From positions 62,001 through 126,000 of the forward strand of contig JAKADX010000003.1 in assembly GCA_021818505.1 (NCBI GenBank): a stretch of 64,000 nucleotides of DNA, written 5' to 3'. Below are positions 1 through 9,314 of this stretch, piece by piece. A model generated the notes under the pieces. That model made no database searches and had not been told where the DNA came from. It saw only the letters and a list, made by a program, of their open reading frames with translations. The translations under genes were made by a program, and so were the position numbers. Every line of letters starts with the position of its first letter. The stretch's first letter is position 1. This stretch comes from Pseudomonadota bacterium. GTDB taxonomy: Bacteria > Pseudomonadota > Alphaproteobacteria > Acetobacterales > Acetobacteraceae.

Positions 1-691
1 ATCGGGCGGCGCGGTGGTGGCGCTGGCGCGCGGATTTCATTTCCTGGATTTCCGTACCGGCGAGGTGACGCCGATCCGCGATCCCGAACCGGACCTGCCC
101 AACAACCGCCTGAACGACGGCAAGGTGGACAAGCGCGGCCGCTTCGTCGCCGGCTCGATGGACACGCAGGAGGAAGGGCCGAACGGCGCGCTGTACCGCC
201 TCGACCCCGACCTCTCGGTCACGAAGCTCGACAGCGGCATCGTGGTAAGTAACGGTCCGTGCTGGAGCCCGGACGGCAACACCTTCTACTTCACCGACAC
301 CTGGTCGGGGCAGATCTCGGCCTATGATTATGACCAGGCGAGCGGCGCGGTCACCAACAAGCGGCGCTTCTGCGCGCGCTCGCTGACGGACGGCGGCGGG
401 TTCGACGGCGCCACGGTCGATGCCGAAGGCTGCGTGTGGAGCGCGCAGGTCTATGTCGGCCAACTGGTGCGCTACCGCCCGGACGGCAGCATCGACAGGG
501 TGATCGACATGCCGGTGAAGAAAGTCACCAGCGTGATGTTCGGCGGTCCCGAGCTCGACGTGCTGTACGTCACCTCGATGGCCAAGCCGCCGCTGCCGCG
601 CTTCCCCGGCGACGGCGTGCTGCGCGGCTCGCTTTTCGCCATCTACGGCCTCGGAATCAGGGGCGTTCCCGAGCCACGCTTCGGCGGTTGA
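1..691 (+). CDS. SMP-30/gluconolactonase/LRE family protein, C-terminal part (5' truncated by window edge)
   Basis: The reading frame is open from base 2 and ends with TGA at 689-691, so the N-terminus lies outside the window. About 229 residues remain. They show the SMP-30 beta-propeller pattern: an N-D-G-K stretch (NRLNDGKVDKRGRF) followed by GSMD, then SNGPCWSPDG and a YFTDT segment, which in this family contribute metal and active-site ligands. Relatives hydrolyse sugar lactones such as gluconolactone; the substrate here cannot be told. It converges with rsmA across a short hairpin. Family call is firm, exact enzyme uncertain. Confidence 0.88.
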   Translation, partial: SGGAVVALARGFHFLDFRTGEVTPIRDPEPDLPNNRLNDGKVDKRGRFVAGSMDTQEEGPNGALYRLDPDLSVTKLDSGIVVSNGPCWSPDGNTFYFTDTWSGQISAYDYDQASGAVTNKRRFCARSLTDGGGFDGATVDAEGCVWSAQVYVGQLVRYRPDGSIDRVIDMPVKKVTSVMFGGPELDVLYVTSMAKPPLPRFPGDGVLRGSLFAIYGLGIRGVPEPRFGG

Positions 692-707
692 GGCGACGCG
701 CTCGCCT
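691..707. terminator. Short hairpin between convergent genes, possible bidirectional terminator
   Basis: A perfect 6-bp inverted repeat, AGGCGA (691-696) and TCGCCT (702-707) with a 5-nt loop, fills the gap between the stop of the gluconolactonase fragment and the stop of rsmA. There is no clear T-tract on either side, so termination is inferred from position. Confidence 0.4.
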
Positions 708-710
708 GCG

Positions 711-1502
711 CTACGTCCGTGCCGCCAGCAGCCGGGCGAGGCGGTCGAACTCGGCCACCTCCAGCGTCTCGGCGCGGCGGGCCGGGTCGATGCTCGCATC
801 GGCCAGCAGTGCCGCGCCGTCCAACGCGCGCAGCGCGCCGCGCAGCATTTTGCGACGTTGGCCGAACGCCGCGGCGGTCAGCCGCTCCATCGCCGCGAAC
901 AGGCGCGGTTCCGGCTGCGCGTGGTGCGGCGTCAGCACCACCACCGCCGACCAGACCTTCGGCGGCGGCACGAACGCCGCCGGCGGCACGCGCATCCGCA
1001 GCTCCACGGCCGTCACCCATTGCGCGAGCACCGCGAGGCGTCCGTACGCAGCGGTGCCCGGCGCGGCGCAGATGCGCTCGGCGACTTCGAGCTGGAACAT
1101 CAGCGTCATCCGCTCCCACAGCGCGGCCTGCCGCAGCCAGCCGACCAGCAGCGGCGAGGCGATGTTATAGGGCAAATTGGCAACAATCTGCCGCGGCGAT
1201 GGCACCAGCGCGGCCAGGTCCAACGCCAGCGCGTCCGCCGCCACGACCCGAAGCTGCGGCGAGGCGACCGCCAGTTCCTCGATCGCGGCGACCGCGCGCG
1301 GATCGATCTCGACGGCGGTGACGCTGGCCGCCTCACTGGCCAGCAGCGCGCGGGTCAGCCCGCCGGGCCCCGGCCCCACTTCAACCACGTGCCTCCCGGC
1401 CAGGTCACCGGACTGGCGGACGATGCGGGCGGCCAGGTTGGCGTCGAGCAGGAAGTGTTGGCCGAGCGCGCGCCGCGCATCGAGCCCGTGCCGCGCGATC
1501 AC
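711..1502 (-). CDS. rsmA: 16S rRNA (adenine1518-N6/adenine1519-N6)-dimethyltransferase RsmA (KsgA)
   Basis: Dimethylates two adjacent adenosines in the 3' hairpin of 16S rRNA during 30S maturation, using S-adenosylmethionine. The 263-residue product has the N-terminal GQHFLLD segment, the SAM-binding motif VEVGPGPGGLT, and the NLPYNIASPLL catalytic motif IV. It is the last gene of the lptF-lptG-lptD-surA-rsmA run. I chose GTG at 1502 as start. The frame stays open upstream with a proline-rich stretch (AEAPPPPLREV) typical of alphaproteobacterial RsmA N-termini, and a CTG at 1538-1536 overlaps the surA stop, so the real protein may be about 12 residues longer. Many relatives have pdxA between surA and rsmA; it is absent here. 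Confidence 0.96.
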   Translation of the reverse strand: MIARHGLDARRALGQHFLLDANLAARIVRQSGDLAGRHVVEVGPGPGGLTRALLASEAASVTAVEIDPRAVAAIEELAVASPQLRVVAADALALDLAALVPSPRQIVANLPYNIASPLLVGWLRQAALWERMTLMFQLEVAERICAAPGTAAYGRLAVLAQWVTAVELRMRVPPAAFVPPPKVWSAVVVLTPHHAQPEPRLFAAMERLTAAAFGQRRKMLRGALRALDGAALLADASIDPARRAETLEVAEFDRLARLLAART

Positions 1503-1534
1503 CTCGCGCAGCGGCGGCGGCGGCGCCTCGGCGC

Positions 1535-2860
1535 TCAGGACGAACGCTGGTCGATGACGGCGCGCCGCCGCAGATCGCGCATGAGCTGGCGCGAGGCGCG
1601 CTCGACACGCTCATTGACCAGGCGGTCCGTGATCTCGGCCTTGGTCGGGATGCCGACGTTCTTCTGCGTCCGCGAGCATACCATGATCACGAGGATGCCG
1701 TCCTGTGAGACCAACGGCCCGCTGGCCTGCTGGTCGGGCAGCTTCTCCAGCACCGCGCGCATCGTCGACGGCACGTTGTCGAACCGGATATCGCCGGGGT
1801 TGGGCGGGCGCACGCTGCCCGCCGCCTTGCCGGCCGCCTCGATCGTGGGGCAGTCATGCGCCGAGGCACTGAGCTGCTGCGCCTTGGCCAGCGTCTGCTT
1901 CTGCTGGTCGGTCGGATTCTGCGGATCGAGCCTGCTGGTGAAGGGCAGGAACGCCTGGCGCACATCCGCCACCGTCTCGATGTCGTTGCCGATCTCGCGC
2001 TTGGCGTGCAGCGTCACGATGTCGTAGCCGCCGGGCACGCGGACCGGGTTGCTGACCGCGCCGGGGGGCATTTCGCCGAGCACGCGCAGGACTTCCGGAT
2101 CGAGCTGCTGCGGCTGCACCCAGCCGAGATCGCCGCCGACAAGCGCCGTCTGGCTCTGGCTGAACTCGGCGGCGACCACCTGGAACGGCGCGCCCGCGCG
2201 TAACTGCTGGATCACCGTGTCGGCGAAACGCCGCGCCTCGTCGGCCTGGCTGGGCTCTTCGACCGGGATGAAGATTTCACCGACATGGAACTCGGGCTGG
2301 CCGATCTCCTGCTTCACCAGGCGCTCCTGCTCGGCGATGTCGGTGTCGTTGATCTGCGCCTGCGTCCCGAGCTGCTGGCGCAGCACGCGGGTCCAGCCGA
2401 TCTGCACGCGGATCTGATCGACCAGCGTGCGATACGCCACCCCGTCGGCAGCCAGGCGTTTGCGCAGCGTGCCCGCAGCCATGTTGTTGCGCGCTTCCAC
2501 CTCCGCGATCGCCTTGGCAATGTCCTCGTCGGACACCAGGATGCGGCGCCGCTGGATCTCCTGCAGCCGCAGCCGCTCATCGATGAGCTGGCGGGTGATC
2601 TGCGGGGTCAGGCGGTCGAGCACTTCCGGCGCCATCGGCAGGCCGGTGGACAGCGCGAACAGCCGGCGGCGATTTTCCACGTCCTCGCGGCTGACCACGT
2701 CGCCGTTGACGATGGCAACGATGCTCGCACCACCAGCGCCGGACGGGGCTGCGGCCGTCGGGGCGGCGGCGGGCGCCTGCGCTGCGCCGACGGTAAGGGC
2801 GGGCGCGGCCGCGAACAGCGACGCGACAGCGAACAGGACGGCAATCAGGCGCGGCGGCAT
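1535..2860 (-). CDS. surA: SurA-type periplasmic chaperone / peptidyl-prolyl cis-trans isomerase
   Basis: A 441-residue exported protein with a clear signal peptide (hydrophobic stretch ending near AQA, about residue 28). A SurA N-terminal domain follows (about 45-180, starting VNGDVVSREDVENRR), then one recognisable parvulin-type domain (about 205-305, with LGWVQPQQLDPEV and GGYDIVTLHAKRE). SurA helps outer-membrane beta-barrels such as LptD reach the BAM complex, which fits its place immediately downstream of lptD. Only 34 bp separate the two genes. An Ala/Pro-rich linker follows the signal peptide. The start is an ATG at 2860. A second parvulin repeat, as in E. coli SurA, is not evident. 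Confidence 0.92.
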   Translation of the reverse strand: MPPRLIAVLFAVASLFAAAPALTVGAAQAPAAAPTAAAPSGAGGASIVAIVNGDVVSREDVENRRRLFALSTGLPMAPEVLDRLTPQITRQLIDERLRLQEIQRRRILVSDEDIAKAIAEVEARNNMAAGTLRKRLAADGVAYRTLVDQIRVQIGWTRVLRQQLGTQAQINDTDIAEQERLVKQEIGQPEFHVGEIFIPVEEPSQADEARRFADTVIQQLRAGAPFQVVAAEFSQSQTALVGGDLGWVQPQQLDPEVLRVLGEMPPGAVSNPVRVPGGYDIVTLHAKREIGNDIETVADVRQAFLPFTSRLDPQNPTDQQKQTLAKAQQLSASAHDCPTIEAAGKAAGSVRPPNPGDIRFDNVPSTMRAVLEKLPDQQASGPLVSQDGILVIMVCSRTQKNVGIPTKAEITDRLVNERVERASRQLMRDLRRRAVIDQRSS

Positions 2861-2894
2861 AGCGATCCATCACTCCAACCGGGAGGGCCCGGTT

Positions 2895-5177
2895 TCACAG
2901 GCCGTTGACATTGAACATGCCCAGCGTCTTGAGGCCGATCTGGAAATAGAAGATCGTGGCACCGCTGTCGCCCCCGAAGGAGGTGAACCGCCTGTAATAG
3001 TTGACGCTGAAGATAAAACACTCATCCTCATAAGTTGCCGTGGCACCGGAGTAGATCATCTTATCGATGTGCATGTCACGCTGAATATTGGCCGCCAATC
3101 TCCACCGTCCGTATTTCGTATTGATTCCGAATGTTGTCTCATTGATCGGCCCTGTATTCAAAAGCGGCTGCCCAGGCACGGAAGTGTTGTTAATGAGGAT
3201 GCCTGTCGGCACTGAATCATAGTACGTGTACGGGTTGTACCGCTCGTAAAGATATCCGGCGCTGAACTTCAGCCATGACGGACCGGCGCTGGCGATCCCA
3301 TCGGCGAAGCGCAGCCCGAACCCTTGATGGGCGAAGCGCTGCCGCGCCATGATGTCGAAATACTCGTTCGGCGTGTAGGACACATGGCTGACCACGTCGG
3401 TCACGGTCTGGCTCAGCCCGGAATTGACCGGGAAGGCCGGGTCGGGGTTGGTGCGATAACCCTGGCCGATCAGCGCGTCCGCCTGCTGACCGTTGCCGAA
3501 ATACCAGGTGCCGTGGAGGGCCACGTTCGCCCGCATCCCGCCCTCCAGCCGGTCCACGCCGGGGTAGCGGTTCAGTGCGAACAGGCTGGCGTCGGTGAAC
3601 ACGAAGTCCATGCTGTCCTCGTTCGGGATCAGCGAGTTGAGGGCAAGCGTCCCGTTGGGCAATCGCGTCGTGCCGTAGCTGCTGCCGCGCGGCGCGGCGA
3701 TCAGTTGCACAATCGGCTCGATCACCTGGGTGCCGCCGCCGCTACGCATCAGGGGCCAGCGACCCTCCAGCGCCACCGTGGGCATCGCCTGGCCGGTCGT
3801 GGCCGAGGAAGCATAGCTGAAATTCGGTTGCTGGTTGAGCTTGGTGGCGTCATAGGCGGCACTGTCCACGTGCAGCACCAGCTTCCAGAGGTCGCCGAGT
3901 GCGCCGGTTACCGGCCGTTCCCAGTTCACGCTGAGATTGGCGCGCTGCGTGTCGGTGCCGATCTGGCGCAGCACGTTGAACGCGCCGAACTGCACCTCGG
4001 AGCGTCCGCCCAGCGCATCCGGCTCGCCGACGTAGTCGTACTGATAGCGCGGCAGGACATAGGGCAGCTCGGTGTTGATGATGCTGCTGACCAGGCCCTG
4101 ATACGCCCGCATGTCCAGCCGCGAATACGAGCCCTGGCCGAATCCTTCCAGATATATCGTGCTGGTCAGGATATCGACCATGCCGGGGATCTGATAGTCG
4201 CGGAAGTAGTTGACCGAGGAGGCGCGCTCCAGGTCGAAACCCCACCGCCATTCGTCGGTAAGCGCGAACTGACCCTTCGCGAACAGGTCGCTTGCCACCG
4301 TGCCCTCGTCCTGCGCGACGGAGGTGTTGATGGTCACCGTGCCGTCGTTGAACGCGTGGCGGAGCTGCAGATCGAGCGCGCCGTACTGTTTCGAGGACAG
4401 GATCGGCGTGATGGTGGCATCGCTGCTGCCGTCGATCGCCCAGAAATACGGCACCTGCAGGAACGCGCCGAGATACTTGGCATAGCCCGGCGTGGGCATG
4501 AGGAATCCGCTGGCGCGCTTCTGCGACGGATCCGGCGCGGTCATGTACGGCACGTAGGCGACCGGAAAGCCGAACATGTCGATGACCGCGTCGTAGTACT
4601 CGATGCGCTTGTTGTCGACGTCCTGCACCGCGGAGCGGGCGCGCACGTCCCACAGCAACGGCGCGGTCGGGTCGGACTTGCACGCGTCGCAGGCGGAGTA
4701 GATGGCGCGGCTGAGATCGTTCACCCGCGCATCGATGCGGCGTGCCCCGTTGGCGGCGAGCTTGCCGTTCTGCGCGAGCTGCGAACGCACATTGGACAGC
4801 ACGCCGTCCTTCATGCCCTGCGACAGTTCCGCATAATCGGCGAACATCACCTGCCCGTTCGGATCGGTGAGCACGACATGGCCGCGGGCCGCCGCCACGT
4901 CGGTATTGCGGTCATAGGTCACCTTGTCGGCGCGCAGCACGCGCTGCCCCTGCCAGATCTCGACATGACCGCTCAGCGTCACGATGCCCCGGTCGCGGTC
5001 ATAGGTGGCGCTGTCGGCCTGATAGTACACCGGCTCATTCGGCTTCAAAGGCTGCTCGGACGGCAGATGCAGCGTCCCGCCGGGCACCTGCTTCTGCGCC
5101 ATCGCCGGCGAAACCGCCACCGCGCCGAGCAGCGCCGCGAGCGCCAGCGCCCGCCCGAATGCCGGTCGCAGGTGCAT
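2895..5177 (-). CDS. lptD: LPS-assembly protein LptD (OstA/Imp)
   Basis: Outer-membrane translocon that inserts lipopolysaccharide into the outer leaflet. It has 760 residues with a signal peptide ending at about AMA-Q. An OstA/LptA-like beta-jellyroll occupies about residues 50-150 (YYQADSATYDRDRGIVTLSGHVE), and a C-terminal beta-barrel follows, with the conserved YFWAIDGSSDATITP region near 245. Paired cysteines occur at YSACDACKSD. It sits directly downstream of lptG (1 bp between stop and ATG). The last about 100 codons have markedly lower GC than the rest of the gene (see findings). Length is typical of the family. Confidence 0.96.
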   Translation of the reverse strand: MHLRPAFGRALALAALLGAVAVSPAMAQKQVPGGTLHLPSEQPLKPNEPVYYQADSATYDRDRGIVTLSGHVEIWQGQRVLRADKVTYDRNTDVAAARGHVVLTDPNGQVMFADYAELSQGMKDGVLSNVRSQLAQNGKLAANGARRIDARVNDLSRAIYSACDACKSDPTAPLLWDVRARSAVQDVDNKRIEYYDAVIDMFGFPVAYVPYMTAPDPSQKRASGFLMPTPGYAKYLGAFLQVPYFWAIDGSSDATITPILSSKQYGALDLQLRHAFNDGTVTINTSVAQDEGTVASDLFAKGQFALTDEWRWGFDLERASSVNYFRDYQIPGMVDILTSTIYLEGFGQGSYSRLDMRAYQGLVSSIINTELPYVLPRYQYDYVGEPDALGGRSEVQFGAFNVLRQIGTDTQRANLSVNWERPVTGALGDLWKLVLHVDSAAYDATKLNQQPNFSYASSATTGQAMPTVALEGRWPLMRSGGGTQVIEPIVQLIAAPRGSSYGTTRLPNGTLALNSLIPNEDSMDFVFTDASLFALNRYPGVDRLEGGMRANVALHGTWYFGNGQQADALIGQGYRTNPDPAFPVNSGLSQTVTDVVSHVSYTPNEYFDIMARQRFAHQGFGLRFADGIASAGPSWLKFSAGYLYERYNPYTYYDSVPTGILINNTSVPGQPLLNTGPINETTFGINTKYGRWRLAANIQRDMHIDKMIYSGATATYEDECFIFSVNYYRRFTSFGGDSGATIFYFQIGLKTLGMFNVNGL

Positions 5178-5178
5178 A

Positions 5179-6291
5179 CTAGCCGTCTTCCAGATGCAGC
5201 AGCAGCGCGACCGACAACATCAATCCCGAAGCCGCCGGCGCCCAGGCGGCGAGCATCGGCGGCAGGGCGCCGGACATGCCGAATTCCTCGGCCAGCTTGG
5301 ATACCACGAACAGCGCGAAGCCGGCGGCGACGCCGCTCCCGATCATCCGCGCCACCCCGCCGCGCCGCTGCGGGCGCATGGAGAATCCGGCCCCGAGCAG
5401 GCACATCGTCCCACACAGCAGCGGCAGCGCGAGCAGGCTCTGGAAATGCAGCCGATGGCGGATCGACGAGAAGCCCGACCGATCAAGCAGCCGGATGAAG
5501 CCCGGCAATGTCCAGACGGAGAACGTATCCGGCGGGGCGAAGCTCTCCTGCACCCGGCTGACCGTCAGGTCGGTCGGCAGCTCAAGCGTGTGCGGCGCGT
5601 CCGGCAGATGACCGGGAGTGAGCGTGCGCGCCTGCGCCAGCACCCAGTTGCCGCCGGCGAGACGCGCATCCTTGGCGTCAATCCGCTGGATCGGCTGGTC
5701 AACGGCGTTGAGGCGGAAGATGCTCACATCCTTGGCATCCAGCTCCTTGCCGTGCGCCGAGACGGACAGCGCGTGCAGGATCGCGACCCCCTGCGGATCA
5801 AGCCCGCGGTCGGACTGGCGCAGCCAGAGCTGTCCGCCGTTGAGCGACATCGGCCCGCCACCGTTCTGGAGGTAGGTGTCCTCCAGCGACTCCGCCCGCG
5901 CCATCATCACCGCCGAAACCGGCGTGACCGCGGCGGTCGCACCCACCCCGAGCAGGATCGCACCCAGCGTCGGCACCGCCAGGAACTGCCACGCCGACAC
6001 GCCGGCGGCGCGCGCCACCACGAGTTCGGACGAACGCGTCAATCGCCAGAACACGATGATGGCACCCAGCAACACCGCGAACGGCAGGATCTCCATGCCG
6101 ACCCATGGCAGCCGCAGGGCCGCGATCTCGGCGACGATTGCGAACGTCGCGTCCGGACGCGTGACCGAGCGGCGCAGCAACTCGATGAAGTCAAAGAGCG
6201 CGACCAGCAGCGTCAGCGCCGCCAGCATCGACAGCACGGCGAACATGTACACACGTGAAATATAGAGCGATAGTGTCGCGGCGAGCGGCAC
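5179..6291 (-). CDS. lptG: LPS export ABC transporter permease LptG
   Basis: YjgP/YjgQ-family inner-membrane permease of the LptB2FG complex, which extracts LPS and pushes it along the Lpt bridge. The 370-residue protein has N-terminal membrane segments (ISRVYMFAVLSMLAALTLLV), a large periplasmic region (about 125-265) and C-terminal membrane segments. The start is GTG at 6291, matching the usual N-terminus just before the first transmembrane helix. It lies 6 bp after lptF and 1 bp before lptD, so the three are almost certainly cotranscribed. The ATPase lptB and the periplasmic lptA/lptC are not in this window. Confidence 0.95.
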   Translation of the reverse strand: MPLAATLSLYISRVYMFAVLSMLAALTLLVALFDFIELLRRSVTRPDATFAIVAEIAALRLPWVGMEILPFAVLLGAIIVFWRLTRSSELVVARAAGVSAWQFLAVPTLGAILLGVGATAAVTPVSAVMMARAESLEDTYLQNGGGPMSLNGGQLWLRQSDRGLDPQGVAILHALSVSAHGKELDAKDVSIFRLNAVDQPIQRIDAKDARLAGGNWVLAQARTLTPGHLPDAPHTLELPTDLTVSRVQESFAPPDTFSVWTLPGFIRLLDRSGFSSIRHRLHFQSLLALPLLCGTMCLLGAGFSMRPQRRGGVARMIGSGVAAGFALFVVSKLAEEFGMSGALPPMLAAWAPAASGLMLSVALLLHLEDG

Positions 6292-6297
6292 GGCGGA

Positions 6298-7452
6298 TCA
6301 GGCCATGCCCAGACGGACGCGCAGCGCCAGCGGCAGCAGCCGCACCGCCGGGCCGAGCAGAAGCCACAGGCAGACCGAGGCGGGCAGCAGCGCCTGCACC
6401 CAGATCAGCGGGACGAGCCGTGTGTCGCGCGTGGCGAGGTTGGTAATGGCGAGCCCGATCGCCAACAGCGCCACCACGACCAGGATGCCAGTCAGCGGCC
6501 GCAGCAGCCCGCCATAGCGGCGGAACGAGCCGGTCAGCGCGGTGACCAGCGCGACCAGAGTGAAGCCGAGCCCCGTGAACGGCCCGGCGAGGCGCCGGTG
6601 CGCCTCCACCAGCAGCTTCGGCAGGTCGCGGTCGGGCACGATGCCAGGGGCCGGGTGGCGCAGCTCCTCGATCGACATTTCCGTCGGATCGCGCAGGCGC
6701 GTCGCCTCGCCCTTGCCGCTTTGCGTCAGATCGATCGAGTTCTGGGCGAAGGTCAGCACGTTGAGCCGCCCGGTCTGGTGATCAACCTCCTCGCGCGAGC
6801 CATCGATCAGCAGCACCCGCGGCGGGCCATCATTGGCAATCAGCCGGCCGCGCACGGCGAAGATGGTGGCATGGCTGTTCGGCTGGCGCGCATCATCGAC
6901 CATGATGCCGTGCAGCGTACCGTCGCGGTCGCGCCCGCGCACATAGACAGTCAGGTCGTCCGACACCGGCGTGAACACCCCCTCCTGCAGCATGAAGGCG
7001 GCGAGACGGTTGCGGATCTCGAACTGGAACTGCCGGAACTCGGTGAAGGCCGCCGGCACCACCCAGATGTTGAGCAGGAAGCACGCGGCCATGGAGAACG
7101 CCGCCAGCAGCAGCGCAGGCCGCGCCAGCGCCCCCTGCGACAGCCCGGCCGAGCGCATCACCGTCAGCTCCCGGTCGGTCGCCAGTCGCTGATAGACGAA
7201 CTGCACCACCACGAACGTCGTGATAGGCAGGATCACAGCGACGAAGTTCGGGATCAGCAGGCTGGTGAGCTGGAAGAACACCCGGAATGACAGCCCGCGG
7301 TTGACCACCAGCTCCACGAAACGCAGCGACTGCGTGAGCCAGATCAGCGCCACCAGCCCGCCGGTGACCACGATAAGGGCCAGCAGCAACTGCCGCAGGA
7401 TGTAGCGGTCTATGCGCGTCAGCGACGCGGCGGTGGTGCGGGAGCGGGGCAT
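6298..7452 (-). CDS. lptF: LPS export ABC transporter permease LptF
   Basis: Partner permease of LptG in the LptB2FG LPS extractor. With the ATG at 7452 it has 384 residues: an IDRYILRQLLLALIVV first membrane helix, further helices to about 125, a periplasmic beta-jellyroll region, then C-terminal helices. The frame stays open much further upstream, but that extension is Arg/Pro-rich and covers the divergent promoter region, so the start just before the YjgP/YjgQ domain is preferred. It is the first gene of the envelope operon and is divergent from uppP across about 150 bp. Confidence 0.94.
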   Translation of the reverse strand: MPRSRTTAASLTRIDRYILRQLLLALIVVTGGLVALIWLTQSLRFVELVVNRGLSFRVFFQLTSLLIPNFVAVILPITTFVVVQFVYQRLATDRELTVMRSAGLSQGALARPALLLAAFSMAACFLLNIWVVPAAFTEFRQFQFEIRNRLAAFMLQEGVFTPVSDDLTVYVRGRDRDGTLHGIMVDDARQPNSHATIFAVRGRLIANDGPPRVLLIDGSREEVDHQTGRLNVLTFAQNSIDLTQSGKGEATRLRDPTEMSIEELRHPAPGIVPDRDLPKLLVEAHRRLAGPFTGLGFTLVALVTALTGSFRRYGGLLRPLTGILVVVALLAIGLAITNLATRDTRLVPLIWVQALLPASVCLWLLLGPAVRLLPLALRVRLGMA

Positions 7453-7604
7453 GGCGGGCGAGGCGTCTCCGTGGTCACGGGCGATTGTAAACGCCAGGAC
7501 ACCCGGGAGGCAAAGCCAACCCCGCCGCCGCCGCGATGCGATCGGCATTGCGACGTCCGCCGGTTTCCGCCACGAAGCCGCAGCCGTTTGTGGACCCGAG
7601 ATAC

Positions 7605-8438
7605 ATGGACACCCTGGACGCTCTGTTGATTGCCGTACTGCAAGGTGCGACCGAACTGTTTCCGGTCTCCAGCCTGGGGCACGCGGTCGTCGTGCCGTCG
7701 CTGCTGCGCTGGTCGGTCGAGCAGGACGGGCCGGCCTTTCTGCCATTCCTGGTGATGCTGCATCTCGGCACCGCGACGGCGCTGCTGCTGTATTTCTGGC
7801 GGGACTGGCTGGCGTTGCTGCTTGGCGTGCTCGGCCTGGGCGGGCAGCATCGGGTGGCCGAGAGCCGGCGCGTGCTGGGACTGATCGTGATCGCCACCAT
7901 TCCGGCCGTGGTGGTCGGCTTCACGCTGGAAAAATACATTCGCACATTGTTCAGCACGCCGCTGGTGGCGGCGGCATTCCTTGCGGTGAACGGGGTCGTG
8001 CTGCTGTTCGGCGAGCGGCTGCGGGCGCATACCCACCGCCGGCTCGACAGCTTGGCGCCTAAGGACGCGGTGATCATCGGGTTCTGCCAATGCGGGGCGC
8101 TGATTCCCGGGATCTCGCGCTCCGGCGCGACCATCGTCGGCGGCCTGTTGCGCGGCATCGACCATGAGGGCTCGGCGCATTTCTCGTTCCTGATCGCGAC
8201 CCCGATCATCCTTGGCGCGACCACGCTGGAGGTGCCGAAACTCCTCCATCAGGGAATGGCGCCCGGCGTTTTCGCGCTGGCGGCGCTGGCCGCGGTTGTG
8301 GCGGGGGTGACGGCGTATCTCAGCACCGCGTTCCTGATGCACTATTTCCGCCGCCACGACGAATGGGCACTCAATCCGTTTGCCTATTACTGCCTCGCCG
8401 CCGGGCTCGGCTCGTCCGCATGGTTCCTCGTGCGATGA
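7605..8438 (+). CDS. uppP: Undecaprenyl-diphosphatase (BacA/UppP)
   Basis: Integral membrane phosphatase that recycles undecaprenyl diphosphate to the monophosphate carrier used for peptidoglycan and O-antigen. The 277 residues show the two family signatures: QGATELFPVSSLGH (E17, Ser pair 22-23, H26) and, later, PGISRSGATIVGGLLRG. The spacing and hydrophobic pattern are those of a multi-pass membrane protein. The ATG at 7605 was chosen because homology begins there; upstream in-frame sequence is non-conserved. Its stop overlaps the start of the next gene (ATGA), suggesting translational coupling. Confidence 0.95.
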   Translation: MDTLDALLIAVLQGATELFPVSSLGHAVVVPSLLRWSVEQDGPAFLPFLVMLHLGTATALLLYFWRDWLALLLGVLGLGGQHRVAESRRVLGLIVIATIPAVVVGFTLEKYIRTLFSTPLVAAAFLAVNGVVLLFGERLRAHTHRRLDSLAPKDAVIIGFCQCGALIPGISRSGATIVGGLLRGIDHEGSAHFSFLIATPIILGATTLEVPKLLHQGMAPGVFALAALAAVVAGVTAYLSTAFLMHYFRRHDEWALNPFAYYCLAAGLGSSAWFLVR

Positions 8439-9187
8439 GGGGCGTCGCCCTCGCCCTGGCAGCCCTGCTGCTCACGGCGGCGGCGGCGCCGCTGCCGCCG
8501 GCGGCGCAGCCGATCTCGCGCCTGCAGACCGGTTGGTGGCGCGCGCGCCACGCGGAAAAGCTCGCCGAAATCCGTCGCGGGCACGTCGATCTGGTGTTCC
8601 TCGGCGACAGCATCACCCAGAACTGGGAGCGCGCCGGCCCGCCGCCCTGGCAGGATTTCCGGCCGGTCTGGCAGCGCTTCTACGGCGCGCGCCACGCGGT
8701 CAATCTCGGCTTCAAGGGCGACGCCACCTCGCATCTGCTCTGGCGGATCGAGCACGGCGAACTCGACGGCATCGCGCCGCGCGCCATCGTCATCCTGATC
8801 GGCGCCAACAATCTCGGCCACCTGCACTGGTCCGCGGCCGATACCGTGCTGGGCATCGCCACGATCGTGGCAGAGGTGCGGCGGCGCCAGCCGCAGGCCG
8901 GCATCGTGCTGCTCCCGGTGCTGCCGAGCCTGCGCAGCGCCTGGATCAGTGCCGCCACGGCCGAGATCGACGCCGCGCTGGCGGCGCGCTACGGCGAGGG
9001 CCGGGTTCCAGGCGTCACCTATGTCGATGTCACGCCGCTGTTCCTGCGCAACGGCGCGCCCGACCCGGCGGATTATATCGATGGGCATCTGACCCCGCCG
9101 GAGCCGCTCCTGCACCCCGCACCGCAGGCGCAGGCACGCATGGCAGAGGCGATCGAACCGGTACTGAAGCGCCTGCTGGCGCCGTAG
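8435..9187 (+). CDS. Exported SGNH/GDSL hydrolase (PAF-acetylhydrolase-like)
   Basis: A 250-residue protein that begins with a signal peptide (hydrophobic residues about 5-20). It contains GDSITQN (block I nucleophile Ser), GFKGDAT (block II Gly), GANNLG (block III Asn) and a C-terminal D-G-H (IDGHLTP) that can supply the Asp-His pair. This matches the PAF-acetylhydrolase-like branch of SGNH hydrolases, which remove acetyl or acyl groups from lipids or glycans. The ATG overlaps the uppP stop by 4 bp. The substrate cannot be told; an envelope glycan or lipid is plausible from context. Confidence 0.9.
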   Translation: MRGVALALAALLLTAAAAPLPPAAQPISRLQTGWWRARHAEKLAEIRRGHVDLVFLGDSITQNWERAGPPPWQDFRPVWQRFYGARHAVNLGFKGDATSHLLWRIEHGELDGIAPRAIVILIGANNLGHLHWSAADTVLGIATIVAEVRRRQPQAGIVLLPVLPSLRSAWISAATAEIDAALAARYGEGRVPGVTYVDVTPLFLRNGAPDPADYIDGHLTPPEPLLHPAPQAQARMAEAIEPVLKRLLAP

Positions 9188-9314
9188 CGGCCCGCCGCGC
9201 ATCGGCCGAGCGATCAGCGGTTGCCGGGGCGGCGGATTTCTCCGCACAATGCCACGCACGGCGAGCGACCGCGCGGCGCGGATCGGGCACGCCGCAGCAA
9301 ACCAGGGGGCTGCC

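Noticed and set aside
7453..7746. N-terminal extension of about 98 codons on lptF
   Set aside because: Not membrane-like, overlaps the divergent uppP start, and the ATG at 7452 precedes the first conserved helix.
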